Below, in pieces: positions 15,275 to 24,794 of a DNA stretch of 64,000 bases. This stretch comes from Prevotella bivia DSM 20514 (GTDB taxonomy: Bacteria; Bacteroidota; Bacteroidia; Bacteroidales; Bacteroidaceae), in contig NZ_JH660660.1 in the NCBI RefSeq assembly GCF_000262545.1, positions 1,388,975 to 1,452,974 on the forward strand. The letters run 5' to 3'. The notes under the pieces were generated by a model, which saw nothing but the letters and a program-made list of their open reading frames with translations, searched no databases and had not been told where the DNA came from. The stretch's first letter is position 1; every line of letters starts with the position of its first letter. The position numbers and the translations under genes are program-made.

Positions 15275-15518
15275 TGAACATAAAAACATATAGGCTAAAC
15301 GGATGTAATCTAAATTTCCAAGATGAAATTAGGGTGGAATGATGAAAATTAGACGTAAATCCTATGTACAAATGGATAGAAATAAGGCGTAGAAAATGTG
15401 TAGCAAGTTGTGCTTTTATACGCATATTTTTCAAATCTGCACATAAAAGCTACTTGCCCACAAAAGTGGGAGAAATATCGTCGCAACTCCGATATTAGGA
15501 CAAAAAATGATGCCTTTT
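15275..15518. other. Gene-free stretch with hairpins
   Basis: Contains a long imperfect stem (GCAAGTTGTGCTTTTAT with ATAAAAGCTACTTGC, about 15401-15457) and a CCCACAAAAGTGGG hairpin. It could carry terminators or a small RNA; nothing more can be supported. Confidence 0.4.
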
Positions 15519-15908
15519 TTAGATTTCCAGCAATCTTTTGAAGATGTCAGATTGCTGCTTTTTTATGTTGTTCATCATTTTTTTTAGGTCAGAAACATGA
15601 GGGAGAATGATTTTATTGTAGTATTCTTCGTTTAGTTCTCCACTATAAATTAGCTCATTTGCACGTTTGGTAATTTGATTAAGATTTACACCTTGCTTAG
15701 ATATTTCGTGATTAAATTCTGTTATCAAATCGGCTAATCTATTCAGAGATTCAATACGTTTTACTGTTCCTTTATCATCAAATTGAGCCACAGCATCACG
15801 TATCATAGCCGATAATTGATTATAATTCTTTGCCTTGTTTTTGAACAAATCAAGTTCTTTATTGTTCAAAACAAGGAAGATACGATTTGTTCTTTTGTCT
15901 TCTTTCAT
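15519..15908 (-). CDS. MobC/BmgB-like mobilisation accessory protein
   Basis: A 129-residue protein with an N-terminal beta strand and ribbon-helix-helix-like segment (NRIFLVLNNKELDLFKNKAKNYNQLSAMIRDAV), followed by a NLNQITKRANEL motif and a coiled C-terminus. This is the usual design of relaxosome accessory proteins that bind oriT and help the relaxase nick. It is divergent from the relaxase gene, with the presumed oriT between them. An in-frame TTG at 15935 would add 9 residues; the ATG is preferred. Confidence 0.7.
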   Translation of the reverse strand: MKEDKRTNRIFLVLNNKELDLFKNKAKNYNQLSAMIRDAVAQFDDKGTVKRIESLNRLADLITEFNHEISKQGVNLNQITKRANELIYSGELNEEYYNKIILPHVSDLKKMMNNIKKQQSDIFKRLLEI

Positions 15909-15985
15909 GCGATGTTTTTTGAAATTCCTAACCAAAGATACAAATTTTAGGCGAGCCTATCGAACTAAAATTCAACTAAAAATGC

Positions 15986-16018
15986 TATATTTGCAGCATA
16001 GTTTCGATGCACTTTAAT
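15986..16018 (+). promoter_or_regulatory. mob promoter with operator-like 18-mer
   Basis: TATATTTG (15986-15993) is followed after 7 nt by GTTTCGATGCACTTTAAT (16001-16018), exactly as in front of the rep gene. A complementary AATTAAAGTGC at 16085-16095 could fold the leader back over the relaxase start. Confidence 0.6.
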
Positions 16019-16095
16019 TTATTGACCAGCGCAGTGTGGCAGAAAGTCTCCTTGGTCATTTTTAGCGAAGCTATCTTTACATCAATTAAAGTGCA
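16019..16095. other. Putative oriT/leader of the relaxase gene
   Basis: The stretch between the divergent mob genes holds an inverted repeat TGACCA...TGGTCA (16024-16058) and a small palindrome TAGCGAAGCTA. The position between mobC and the relaxase gene is typical for oriT, but no nick site can be identified by eye. Confidence 0.35.
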
Positions 16096-17697
16096 ATGAT
16101 AGCAACTATTCTCCATTCAAGCAGTACATTCAATGCTGTCAATTATAACGAAAGAAAGGTGTCTAAGGGTACGGCGGAACTCTTAGAGATTTCTAATTTT
16201 GACTATCTTCAAAAGACTGGAAACGTAACCGCAGCCAATTTACAGGAGTATCTTATGAAATATTCATCGGTCAATCAGAATATCAAGAATACCCAATTTC
16301 ACGTTTCTATCTCATGTAAGAAACAGGAATATACGCATAATCAACTACTGAATATTGCGCATCAATACCTGAAAGAAATGGGGTATGACGGTAAAGGGCA
16401 GCCTATTTTGATCTACGCACACCACGACACTGGCAACAACCATATTCATGTTGTGACGAGCAGAGTAAATCCTAATGGAGAAAAGATAAACGATCACAAC
16501 GAACGGTTACGCTCACAGGCTATCATCAATAAAATTATGGGAGTTGAGCCAAAGCGTGAAGTGAAGGGTATCATTCAAAAGGCTATGGAATACTCATTTG
16601 CTACGTTGGGGCAATTTCAAGCTATTTTGGAGAGTAATGGATATGAGAGTTATGTAGAAGATGACAAACTCAATGTTAAAAAAGGAGGTACTGTCCTGGA
16701 TAATATTTCCATCAAGGATATAGAGTTGGCTATGACGAAGAAAACAAAAGAAGAAAGTAGTAAGCAGCGCAAAAGACTAAAGGCTATTCTTTTAAAATAC
16801 AAGGAACTGACTTCTAACAAAGAAGATCTCAACAAGATGCTGAAAAAGAAATTGGGTATATCGCTTGTCTTTGTAGGGAAAAAAGATGCTCCCTATGGAT
16901 ATATGGTGGTAGATCACAAAAACAAGGCTGTATATAAAGGTAGTGAAGTCTTATATATTAAGACTTTGCTTGAGTTTAAGCAGCAGGAGAATATATCCGT
17001 CGGAGAACGTGAAAAGGCAATTTTAGGGTTTGTACATAAGTTGATTGAGGAAAACGATAAACTTACTATTGGTGAAGTAAATAAGTCGCTATGGTGGAAA
17101 TATAGAGTGAATATCTATCATGATGGGTATATTAGAGATAAGCAGCGCACAATTTCGATTGCCGTTGAAGAGAAAGATTTTTCTATTTTACGCAAGAATT
17201 TTAGGAGGCAATGGATTCAAGAATTCAATCCAGCGACTGAAGAAGAGAGGACTATCCTATGCAAATTTGGGCATATCGAAGATGAGAGTGTTATTCAGCT
17301 AAACCTTGATAAAAATAAAGAAAAGATAGATGGTACCGTTAATCAAATCAGGGAAATTTTGGGTACGGCGGAAAGAGGACACTTATATGATGACTTCCAT
17401 AATGCCAAGATCCTTATATTCAGAAAAGAGGAATCGGTTTATGCTGTTGATATGGGTAACTCCACAATCGTTAATCTACGAGATACGAATATAGACTTAT
17501 CCCTATTGATGAAGCATGAGAGAGGGACGGTTGCGAAGGTACAGTCGACAAGCCCACAACAAACAAATTCCCAACATATCAATGCAGAGAATCTGTTACG
17601 TCCGACTGGCTCTGATCATCATTCTAACCGTGAGTGGGAAGTTGGAGGAGGAAGCAACTGGGATGATATAGATGATGAAAGAAGATTTAAGCGATAA
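16096..17697 (+). CDS. MOBP/VirD2-type relaxase
   Basis: The 533-residue protein is a relaxase/mobilisation nuclease. The three-His metal motif is visible as HHDTGNNHIHVVTSRV (residues about 114-129). The early part contains the putative catalytic Tyr region (NAVNYNERKVSKG, residues about 13-25). The C-terminal two thirds are probably DNA-binding and coupling regions. It nicks the mobilisable replicon at oriT and pilots the strand into the recipient. The Rep_3 gene and mobC lie nearby and share promoter sequence. The downstream minus-strand operon converges on it. Confidence 0.85.
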   Translation: MIATILHSSSTFNAVNYNERKVSKGTAELLEISNFDYLQKTGNVTAANLQEYLMKYSSVNQNIKNTQFHVSISCKKQEYTHNQLLNIAHQYLKEMGYDGKGQPILIYAHHDTGNNHIHVVTSRVNPNGEKINDHNERLRSQAIINKIMGVEPKREVKGIIQKAMEYSFATLGQFQAILESNGYESYVEDDKLNVKKGGTVLDNISIKDIELAMTKKTKEESSKQRKRLKAILLKYKELTSNKEDLNKMLKKKLGISLVFVGKKDAPYGYMVVDHKNKAVYKGSEVLYIKTLLEFKQQENISVGEREKAILGFVHKLIEENDKLTIGEVNKSLWWKYRVNIYHDGYIRDKQRTISIAVEEKDFSILRKNFRRQWIQEFNPATEEERTILCKFGHIEDESVIQLNLDKNKEKIDGTVNQIREILGTAERGHLYDDFHNAKILIFRKEESVYAVDMGNSTIVNLRDTNIDLSLLMKHERGTVAKVQSTSPQQTNSQHINAENLLRPTGSDHHSNREWEVGGGSNWDDIDDERRFKR

Positions 17698-17704
17698 ACT
17701 GGAA

Positions 17705-18517
17705 CTACCATTCGACTTTAGGTCTTGGTTGGTCTGCTGGTGCAAAAATTCTGTCAAGGTTTTGATGAGATAACAGCGTTTCGTCTAAGAAAGATATGAA
17801 GATGGTGGCAAAATAGGTTATTCCCATTATAACCTTCATATTCCCTGTTTGCCATTCTGCTTTTGGCAAGATTGCACCTGATTTGCATAAGCTAAACCAG
17901 TGAGCAGAGAATTGGCGGAACGGCTCACCTTTGTCTAAAGGTTGCAGTTTAGCAATGGGATATTCTTTAGTTGGTGTGCCATACTTTTTGGATAGATAGG
18001 ATTCTAAAGTCTCTGTTAGGCTAACCAGTTGGTTATGGAGTTCAATGTTATATACATCAAACATACATCGATTCTTGGGTAAATGCTGTTGTTCATATAA
18101 GCCAGCTGGCATATAACAAAAGACATTCTCCATTTCATGTACAGGTGTATTAACTGTAACAGAAACCAATTTGTTTTCAAGAAAATAGTTGCTATCTGTA
18201 AAGTAAAGTGGTAACGTTTCTTTCGTATAATTATCATAGTCATCCCCTCCGATACCTCCAGGAGGAGAAACAGCGGCAGCAACATCGAAAGTAATACCAT
18301 TGATGGATATAAGATATTTTGACATTGATGTAATTGTATCTGTTACCTCTGTAGCCTCTTTCATTTTTTGTACTTGCCCCCAATACTCGTCAAAGTTCAT
18401 TCCCAAATGATAGTAACCAAGGATAGGCTCTTGTGGATTATTGACAGTATTTTCTTGTGCAAAGGCTGTACATGAAAACAGGACTGATAGGATTAGCAGG
18501 CAGTACCGATAGAACAT
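17705..18517 (-). CDS. Secreted hypothetical protein
   Basis: A 270-residue protein with a cleavable signal peptide (MFYRYCLLILSVLFSCTAFAQ). The mature part contains a GYYHLGMNFDEYWGQVQKM segment and ends DQPRPKVEW. It is the last gene of a long minus-strand operon that runs from about 23852. Gene order suggests a role tied to plasmid transfer or the envelope. I do not recognise the family. Confidence 0.55.
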   Translation of the reverse strand: MFYRYCLLILSVLFSCTAFAQENTVNNPQEPILGYYHLGMNFDEYWGQVQKMKEATEVTDTITSMSKYLISINGITFDVAAAVSPPGGIGGDDYDNYTKETLPLYFTDSNYFLENKLVSVTVNTPVHEMENVFCYMPAGLYEQQHLPKNRCMFDVYNIELHNQLVSLTETLESYLSKKYGTPTKEYPIAKLQPLDKGEPFRQFSAHWFSLCKSGAILPKAEWQTGNMKVIMGITYFATIFISFLDETLLSHQNLDRIFAPADQPRPKVEW

Positions 18518-18591
18518 AATTTATAACTTTTGATTAATGACTACAAAGATAACGCTATGATATGGATTTTTATTATTATTTGTCAACTATT

Positions 18592-19764
18592 TCATTCACT
18601 GGAGTCAAAAACTGATGAAATCAGGGTATCGTAGGTGCGATGAGCGAGTGATGATAGTATTGCACTGCGTTCTTTACAAGATGGTAGAGTACAGAAATAT
18701 CCTCCAATGGTATTGTGAATTGGAGATTCGGGTAGTGGATAACTATTATAGCTTGCTGAAATGACGTATTCGCCACTTTTCTGCTTGCGAATAACTACAT
18801 CTGAATAAGAAAGCTCATAATTAAATTTCATGTTAAGAAAACTTTCTTGCAACCCTAACTTATATAGTGGAATATCTTTCGAACTATTCACTACTAATAG
18901 AGAATGAGTATCTCTCAATATTTCGAGTTGGAGACGAGACAATAATGCAACGGTTCGACCACGCAAGCCAAATAAGCTACACTCATATAACAGCACCTCC
19001 TTCTGAAAGGTAACAACGTCAATGGCATCATCGTCAAAAGTTAGGTAAGAATCTTCGACTTGAATAAAAACAATGGTGTCTGACGAAACAATACTTTTCT
19101 TATCAAGAAAAAGCTTATACAATACCGTATTATGTAGTCTTTGATTTCTAAGGGTTTGCGGCTGGGCTTGTATAAGGTTTACCATATAAGGAAGCTGGGG
19201 CTCTACTACTCCTGATAAATTGTCTAACAGAGTAAGCCCTGTATGACTGAAATTCCATTCATGCTCTTTGACTAATTCTATCAGCTCAGTATTGTCGACG
19301 CGCACAGAAACAGATTGTGTATCAATGATAAGTGAAGTAATACGTATCTCTCTGATAAATCCGACTTCCTCTATTGTAATAGGGGCTGTTATAATGGGAT
19401 AGGTCAGACTTTCCTGACCGACAACCATTCGAAGATAGTCCAGTATCTGTTGGATAGTTACTATAGGTTGAGCACTGATTTGCGGAAGATTTCCTGCATT
19501 GTAATATTCTACATTGAGTCGTAAGTCCTGCAATATCTTTGCTCCGTAGGGAGAAATAATCATATACGAATAGATGCTATCTCCATCAGAGAAATCGGTA
19601 ATTTCCCATCCAAGCGTAAGGTATAGCTTATCGGCATCGTTACCAATGACAACAAAAGAAGTGCCTACATCAAAAAGCACAAGTGCCTTCTCTGTTTCAT
19701 ACAGAGAGTGGCACTTGTATAATTCTTTTACGAGGTTTTGTTGCCTCTTAGGGTATTCGTTCAC
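18592..19764 (-). CDS. Hypothetical protein (390 aa)
   Basis: A 390-residue protein without signal peptide. It opens MNEYPKRQQNLVKELYKCHSLY and is rich in short beta segments with internal similarity (for example KALVLFDVGTSFVVIGNDADKLYLTL and later DTIVFIQVEDSYLTFDDDAI). This suggests a repeated beta domain. Its start overlaps the stop of the upstream lipoprotein gene by 4 bases, so they form one operon. Function is unknown. Confidence 0.55.
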   Translation of the reverse strand: MNEYPKRQQNLVKELYKCHSLYETEKALVLFDVGTSFVVIGNDADKLYLTLGWEITDFSDGDSIYSYMIISPYGAKILQDLRLNVEYYNAGNLPQISAQPIVTIQQILDYLRMVVGQESLTYPIITAPITIEEVGFIREIRITSLIIDTQSVSVRVDNTELIELVKEHEWNFSHTGLTLLDNLSGVVEPQLPYMVNLIQAQPQTLRNQRLHNTVLYKLFLDKKSIVSSDTIVFIQVEDSYLTFDDDAIDVVTFQKEVLLYECSLFGLRGRTVALLSRLQLEILRDTHSLLVVNSSKDIPLYKLGLQESFLNMKFNYELSYSDVVIRKQKSGEYVISASYNSYPLPESPIHNTIGGYFCTLPSCKERSAILSSLAHRTYDTLISSVFDSSE

Positions 19765-20273
19765 GGCAATGGTATTTCAAAAGTCTTTACTACATCCTTA
19801 CCTTCCCGATCGAAGAAAACCCAGCGTTCAGCACGATACTTCATACCGTCCTTATCGACACATTCGTAGTCCAGTTTCACTTTCCACCCCGACCATTCCC
19901 CTTTGAGAGTGTTCTTGAAGATCATTGTCTGTACTTCTGTGGCAGCATTCATCTGACGGCGCATCAGGTTCACCGTATATACATCCGCATTAGAAATATC
20001 TGCTACTCCCTGTGTCTTTGCCATGAGGTTCTTGGTGACAACATCCATAACCTTTAGCATACCAGTGATCTCTTTACGAGTAAAATAGTTCACGCCGAAG
20101 GCAGAGTCAGGCTCTGTATGGGCTGTCAGTTTTAACTGCTTGGGATAATCAAGAGATGCTTCGAGGTTTTGTTTGGCTTTATGAACCATTCCTGACTTCG
20201 AAGGACTACAGGATCCCCAAACGATACAAGATATTACTGTAGCTATTATAGATAATTTCTTCATCTTCATCAA
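19761..20273 (-). CDS. Hypothetical lipoprotein of the transfer-like operon
   Basis: The 170-residue product has an N-terminal signal ending VWGSC (lipobox Cys about 22) followed by SPSKSGM. The C-terminal part (GWKVKLDYECVDKDGMKYRAERWVFFDREGK) is a compact beta fold reminiscent of small conjugation lipoproteins. It overlaps the neighbouring genes by 4 bases on each side. This fits a tightly coupled operon that places lipoproteins at the envelope, perhaps as part of a mating apparatus, but no named family fits. Confidence 0.55.
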   Translation of the reverse strand: MMKMKKLSIIATVISCIVWGSCSPSKSGMVHKAKQNLEASLDYPKQLKLTAHTEPDSAFGVNYFTRKEITGMLKVMDVVTKNLMAKTQGVADISNADVYTVNLMRRQMNAATEVQTMIFKNTLKGEWSGWKVKLDYECVDKDGMKYRAERWVFFDREGKDVVKTFEIPLP

Positions 20274-20572
20274 TATTTGATATGATAACAGAGGATATTC
20301 TTATAGGGTTTGAATCGAACAACCTGATGTTCTGGAACTACTATTGGTTTGTTGTTGGGAGGGGGAGGTGTAACTGTGTGTTCTTTTACGGTTCTCAAAT
20401 CAAAACTACCGAAGTTATCCAGCACGATACACTTGCCATCGTCCAGAGCTTCACTGATTACCCCTAATAAGGAGTGAAGGCTTTGTCTCAACACTTCTTT
20501 AGACAAGCCTGAGCGTTCTTTTGCTTTCTGCAAAAGTTCGTTAGAAGAAAGTTGTTTCTCTTTCATGTTCAT
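20270..20572 (-). CDS. HU/IHF-family DNA-binding protein
   Basis: A 100-residue protein with the HU fold: an N-terminal helix pair (SNELLQKAKERSGLSKEVLRQSLHSLLGVI), then the DNFGSF turn. The beta arm carries the Pro-rich tip (VTPPPPNNKP) and the strand VVRFKPYKN. HU proteins bend DNA and assist replication and recombination complexes. Divergent plasmid-borne HU variants like this are common in Bacteroidota. It is in a same-strand operon between the zinc-ribbon protein and a lipoprotein. Confidence 0.75.
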   Translation of the reverse strand: MNMKEKQLSSNELLQKAKERSGLSKEVLRQSLHSLLGVISEALDDGKCIVLDNFGSFDLRTVKEHTVTPPPPNNKPIVVPEHQVVRFKPYKNILCYHIKY

Positions 20573-20573
20573 T

Positions 20574-21401
20574 TTATTTATATGGTGTTACTTGTATTTC
20601 GTTATGGAATCCGACTTGCAACGTAAGGGCATGTACATGACCGAGTTTATCGAAGGCTTCGAAAGGCCTCCTTAGCTTACCATGAGTCAGCAATTCCTTT
20701 GCATTATGGAGATTGACCTTGTGGCCGTAGTAATGCCTCCATATTTTAAAATCACAGCCGTGTCTGAAATTGGAACAATTGAAGGCAGTCGGACCTATCA
20801 AAAAATCCTGTCCGCAAGCAGGACATTTACCAATGATAGAAGATAGCTCCACGTTTCCATTTTCGCCACTTGTAAGATAAGCAGAAAACCATTTGCCGTG
20901 ACTATTGAGGAAACCATCAAGAATATCACCATTCCCATTGCAGAAGTCTTCTGCCTCTTTTACAGTGATATAACGATTACAGATGAAGTTGGGTATGATG
21001 AAGCTGCATAAAGAGTTGGGGGGTAGATGGTTGACACAAGCATACCCAAACCGTGTCTGAATAATTTTTCCTCCACAGTTAGGACAGATTGCATCAATAG
21101 GTCGTGTCTCGGTTTCTATATTATAACCCTTGCCGGGGGTGATGACAAAGCGTCCTTGATAAGGGAACCCTTTTTGATCGCACATTTCCATGTATTCTGT
21201 ATTGCCAGTCGTTATCAGCTGCCGGATCATTCCATCGGTTATATCAACACCATGTGCATGGAGAGGTATTGAAAATCGACAACCACCATGCTCTGACGAT
21301 GGTTTTAATCGGTTAGTACAAACATAATCTCTATTAGTCTTGATAATATGGCCATGCCCACATACAGGACATAGACCAAACACTCTATCTGATTGTTCCA
21401 T
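20574..21401 (-). CDS. Multi-zinc-ribbon protein with topoisomerase C-terminal-type repeats
   Basis: The 275-residue protein contains three zinc ribbons of four Cys/His ligands (CPVCGHGHIIKTNRDYVC; CPNCGGKIIQTRFGYAC; CPACGQDFLIGPTAFNC). Repeats with the pattern DILDGFLNSHGKWFSAYL follow, as found at the C-termini of bacterial topoisomerases IA. No catalytic domain is present. It is a larger relative of the protein at 9692-10198. Probable role: nucleic-acid binding during plasmid replication or transfer; evidence is from architecture only. Confidence 0.65.
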   Translation of the reverse strand: MEQSDRVFGLCPVCGHGHIIKTNRDYVCTNRLKPSSEHGGCRFSIPLHAHGVDITDGMIRQLITTGNTEYMEMCDQKGFPYQGRFVITPGKGYNIETETRPIDAICPNCGGKIIQTRFGYACVNHLPPNSLCSFIIPNFICNRYITVKEAEDFCNGNGDILDGFLNSHGKWFSAYLTSGENGNVELSSIIGKCPACGQDFLIGPTAFNCSNFRHGCDFKIWRHYYGHKVNLHNAKELLTHGKLRRPFEAFDKLGHVHALTLQVGFHNEIQVTPYK

Positions 21402-21426
21402 TAAAGTACCTTATTATAGTTATAGT

Positions 21427-22188
21427 TTAATTGTATCTGCGTAGATTATAATTCCAGTCGCTAATAACGCCTTCCACGATATTCTTACCTGTCATCATAG
21501 TTGCCCATCCTTCGGGATCGAGTTTAAAGAAAAGATCACGCCAGCGCATAGTTTGGATTTCCCATGCGAGAAGATAAAGCGAGGTGTTAATGCTTTCGAG
21601 TTTGTCAACCACAGTATTGCAGATGTAATAGCGTTCTGCTGAGTTAAGTAGATTAACCTTATGCTTCTTGTCTATTATATTACCTTTCTCATCAAACTCT
21701 TTAGTATTGTATGTACCACTGGTAACAAGTTGCTCTAAGAAAGGATAGAGACTCATCATATCCATGGTCATGCTGCTAAGCTCCGTACCAACCGTTGTTG
21801 CGAGGAATGTTCCTTGGAAGCCACCTACCTTGATGGCACGGCGCACATTGTTCATGTTGGCAGGAATTTCCTTAACAACCAATTCGCCAGCACGCTTTAT
21901 TTGATAAAGATTCTTAAAGGCACCTTGTACGTTGGACATATAGCCCAGCACCTTGTCCTCCACCTTGTGCATTTGATCCAAAGCCACCGTTACGGCAGCT
22001 TCTGCAGCGATGATTTTATTCTGTGTCTTCTCACGTTTTGAATAGATATTCTTCAACGTGTTCATCTGCAATGTAATGGCACCAGCCAGGACAGGATCTA
22101 CTTGTACGACAGATGCATGGATATAGCTGTTGAAACAGCACAACAATGCGATGAAAAAAGTCTTTTTTTTACTGATTTGTGATTTCAT
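21427..22188 (-). CDS. Transfer-like exported protein
   Basis: A 253-residue protein with an N-terminal signal (KKTFFIALLCCFNSYIHA). The long helical mature region (ITLQMNTLKNIYSKREKTQNKIIAAEAAVTVALDQMHKVEDKV) resembles VirB5/TraI-type conjugation proteins of Bacteroidota in design. The C-terminus has a WEIQTMRWRDLFFKLDPEGW segment. The gene overlaps the bPH gene upstream by 20 bases. Conjugation assignment is an inference from helical pattern and neighbours. Confidence 0.5.
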   Translation of the reverse strand: MKSQISKKKTFFIALLCCFNSYIHASVVQVDPVLAGAITLQMNTLKNIYSKREKTQNKIIAAEAAVTVALDQMHKVEDKVLGYMSNVQGAFKNLYQIKRAGELVVKEIPANMNNVRRAIKVGGFQGTFLATTVGTELSSMTMDMMSLYPFLEQLVTSGTYNTKEFDEKGNIIDKKHKVNLLNSAERYYICNTVVDKLESINTSLYLLAWEIQTMRWRDLFFKLDPEGWATMMTGKNIVEGVISDWNYNLRRYN

Positions 22189-22648
22189 ATATTCTCTTTT
22201 CTTTTTTACAATTTTCCACTCTGTTTCTGATGAGCTGGACTATATCATATCGGGCACACACACCATACATCACCATCGTACTGTCAGTCTTGTCGGTGGA
22301 AATGATGCACACTGTTTTTACCCTCCATAACTTTTGTAGAAAGGTCTGCGACTCGCTATAGTCCACCACACGATACAATTCTATATAGTCGGTATGGCGT
22401 GAGAATACACCACGAATACGACATAGCGAAGTATCGCTGATGATCCAGACGACAGCCGTGAGAGTGATATACTTCGCTATCCCCACGATAGCCAACAGCA
22501 GGGAAAGAGAAGATAAGCCGATTTGGATATATCCATTATTGAAGATAAATGAGAAGGGCATGACAACAAGCGACATCATAAACAATAAGGTCAATCCTGT
22601 GTATTCAGCAAAAAACTGTCTGTAATTTGGTTTGATATATACGTCCAT
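22169..22648 (-). CDS. Membrane protein with bacterial PH-like domain
   Basis: The 159-residue protein has two membrane helices (TGLTLLFMMSLVVMPFSFIF and IGLSSLSLLLAIVGIAKYITL). A bPH_2-type domain follows (VWIISDTSLCRIRGVFSRHTDYIELYRVVDYSESQTFLQKLWRVKTVCI). Such proteins are membrane-associated and of unknown molecular role. It lies 4 bases from the toprim gene and overlaps the next gene. Confidence 0.65.
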   Translation of the reverse strand: MDVYIKPNYRQFFAEYTGLTLLFMMSLVVMPFSFIFNNGYIQIGLSSLSLLLAIVGIAKYITLTAVVWIISDTSLCRIRGVFSRHTDYIELYRVVDYSESQTFLQKLWRVKTVCIISTDKTDSTMVMYGVCARYDIVQLIRNRVENCKKEKRIYEITNQ

Positions 22649-22652
22649 AACC

Positions 22653-23852
22653 CTATATCTTTAGCCCACCCATCCGCTTTTCCCTAAGATTGTCTTCACG
22701 TTCAAACTTACTTTTGGAAAGGATTTGAGACGATGGTTTGTTCATTACTACATCATTCCAGTCTTTGAAGGCAGATGGCGCTTTCTCTACGCCATATTTG
22801 CGTTTGAAGTGTATGAAATCATGCAGATTATTCAGTGTTGCTTTTTGAGTGTCCAGTTTATGCTCGATTCCATTAACACTTACTCTGATGGCATCATTGG
22901 TCTGCACAATGTTGAGTGGAATCTTTTCTACAACGCCAACCATCCGCATTCCATAGATACGCCCAGGCGCGTCATTGTCGAAACAATCGACGGCACGAGC
23001 ATTAGAGTAATAGTCCATAATACCTCCGACCTGCTGATTGGAGAAAGTGCCTCCAATCGAAACAAAGACAGATTGTTCCAGTTCTCCCTTTAGTTTTGCC
23101 TTATTTGCCTGATAGAAAGCCATAACATCGTATGCACTTTCGGCGAAGTACACATGCTTGATGTCCTGCGGATTGTTGTTCTTTGAGAAGTCCACAATCC
23201 AAGCAGCAGTGGTGGAATTGGTTCCTGTAGCTTTACGCTTGAAACTGCCATAACCACGTATCTCATAGCCTTCCACTTTATCCGAACCAGGCTTAACGTA
23301 AGGGAATCCAATATTGACAAACTCGCTGTTAAAGCGTGTGTCCTTTACTCTCTTAATCCATGGAGCAAAATCTTCGATGGTCTCCTTCTTGATATTGCGC
23401 TGACGGAAGATATATTGAGCAGCATCCATATTTTGTAGGATAGGTTCTATCTGATAAAGCTTGGGATCATAGGGCTTGCTTTCCCTGTTGATTTGAGTAT
23501 ATGCTTTTTGTTGAGTGTCATCTATGGGTTGGTTAGCAAACTTGGCCATGACTTTGCTGATTAAATCCCATGTATTACGACCACTTACACCAAAAGAATT
23601 TGCATTCTCCTGAATAAAGTTGATTACATCACCACGCTGACCATTACGGCGGAAGAAAGTCTGTTGTGACTTGTCATGAATATGACTTACAATGATGGTG
23701 TCCTTTCTTCCTCCTGCTGAATCGGGAAGTACAAATTCAACGTACCGCCCCATTCCTGCTTTTCTGTCAACTTGATAACCGAGGCTATATGCTATATCGT
23801 CAATACCAACCTTAGCCTTCAAAGCTTTGAAATCTACTTGATGTTCTCTCAT
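22653..23852 (-). CDS. Toprim-domain primase-like protein (DUF3991/toprim)
   Basis: The 399-residue protein opens with a DUF3991-like region (VDFKALKAKVGIDDIAYSLGYQVDRKAGMGRYVEFVL). Its toprim core is intact: the conserved Glu in VYFAESAYDVMAF (about residue 238) and the acidic pair in DCFDNDAPG (about residue 290). Plasmid proteins of this type act in replication priming or DNA processing during transfer. It is the first gene of the operon as it stands, but an IS21 element sits just upstream and may have cut off further genes or the native promoter. Confidence 0.75.
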   Translation of the reverse strand: MREHQVDFKALKAKVGIDDIAYSLGYQVDRKAGMGRYVEFVLPDSAGGRKDTIIVSHIHDKSQQTFFRRNGQRGDVINFIQENANSFGVSGRNTWDLISKVMAKFANQPIDDTQQKAYTQINRESKPYDPKLYQIEPILQNMDAAQYIFRQRNIKKETIEDFAPWIKRVKDTRFNSEFVNIGFPYVKPGSDKVEGYEIRGYGSFKRKATGTNSTTAAWIVDFSKNNNPQDIKHVYFAESAYDVMAFYQANKAKLKGELEQSVFVSIGGTFSNQQVGGIMDYYSNARAVDCFDNDAPGRIYGMRMVGVVEKIPLNIVQTNDAIRVSVNGIEHKLDTQKATLNNLHDFIHFKRKYGVEKAPSAFKDWNDVVMNKPSSQILSKSKFEREDNLREKRMGGLKI

Positions 23853-23999
23853 AAGTCTATCAGAGTTTTAATCCAGTTGATACTTGTTGGAAAAGCCACA
23901 CTAATTTGACCCACGCTGGCAAAGTATTTTAGACCCAGTAAAACGATTTATTATTGACCCACTAAATGCCCTGGTCGGGTGGGTCATTTTATTTCGCTA

Positions 24000-24788
24000 T
24001 TACCTACCAATATTCTTTGCTTTTATCTTTCTAAGACTCTCTCCAGTTAGTTCTATTTGATATGAGCTATGCACGATTCTATCTAGTACAGCATCTGCCA
24101 CGGTAGGGTCGCCTATTGCATCGTACCAGTTGTCCACAGGAAGTTGAGAAGATATGATAATCGACTTCCTTTCATGCCTATCTTCTATAATATCAAGTAA
24201 TATAGGACGCTCTTTTGCATCTACAGGTACAAGGAAGGCATCGTCGAGGATTAACAAGCGACATCGCTCTATCTTCTTTAGCTCTGTTTCTAACGTTCCT
24301 TTATTCTTGGCGACTTTAAGTATCCCTAGTAATTTTGACATATTAGCATACATCGTTCTAATACCATTTTTACAAGCATGATAGCCTATAGCTGTAGCGA
24401 TAAAACTTTTACCAGTTCCTGATGAACCAGTAATAAATATATTGCGTCCTTGCTTGATAAAATCAAGTGAGAGTATTCTCTCCATTTTGTTTTGGCTAAG
24501 GTTGCGATTGATATTATAATCTATTTGCTCAGGATAGGCTTTATATCTAAACCCTGCTGATTTTATGAGTCTTTCAATAGCAGCTGCGGAACGATAGTCC
24601 CATTCTCGAGATAAGAGCCATGATAAAAAGGCATCTGGTGTCATCGTATCTGCAATTGTAGTTGTTAGACTTTCTTCAAAGGCAGTTGCCATACCCGTAA
24701 GCCTCATTCTATGCATTAAATCAAGAGATAACTGATTCTTATCCATTTCTTGCACAATAGGTGCTGTCTTATTATTATTTAGTTCCAT
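24000..24788 (-). CDS. istB: IS21 helper ATPase IstB
   Basis: A 262-residue AAA+ protein with Walker A GSSGTGKSF (about residues 120-128) and Walker B LLILDDAFL, the IstB signature. It works with IstA in target selection and strand transfer. It is 6 bases downstream of istA, the usual arrangement. Confidence 0.9.
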   Translation of the reverse strand: MELNNNKTAPIVQEMDKNQLSLDLMHRMRLTGMATAFEESLTTTIADTMTPDAFLSWLLSREWDYRSAAAIERLIKSAGFRYKAYPEQIDYNINRNLSQNKMERILSLDFIKQGRNIFITGSSGTGKSFIATAIGYHACKNGIRTMYANMSKLLGILKVAKNKGTLETELKKIERCRLLILDDAFLVPVDAKERPILLDIIEDRHERKSIIISSQLPVDNWYDAIGDPTVADAVLDRIVHSSYQIELTGESLRKIKAKNIGR

Positions 24789-24794
24789 AGTTGT

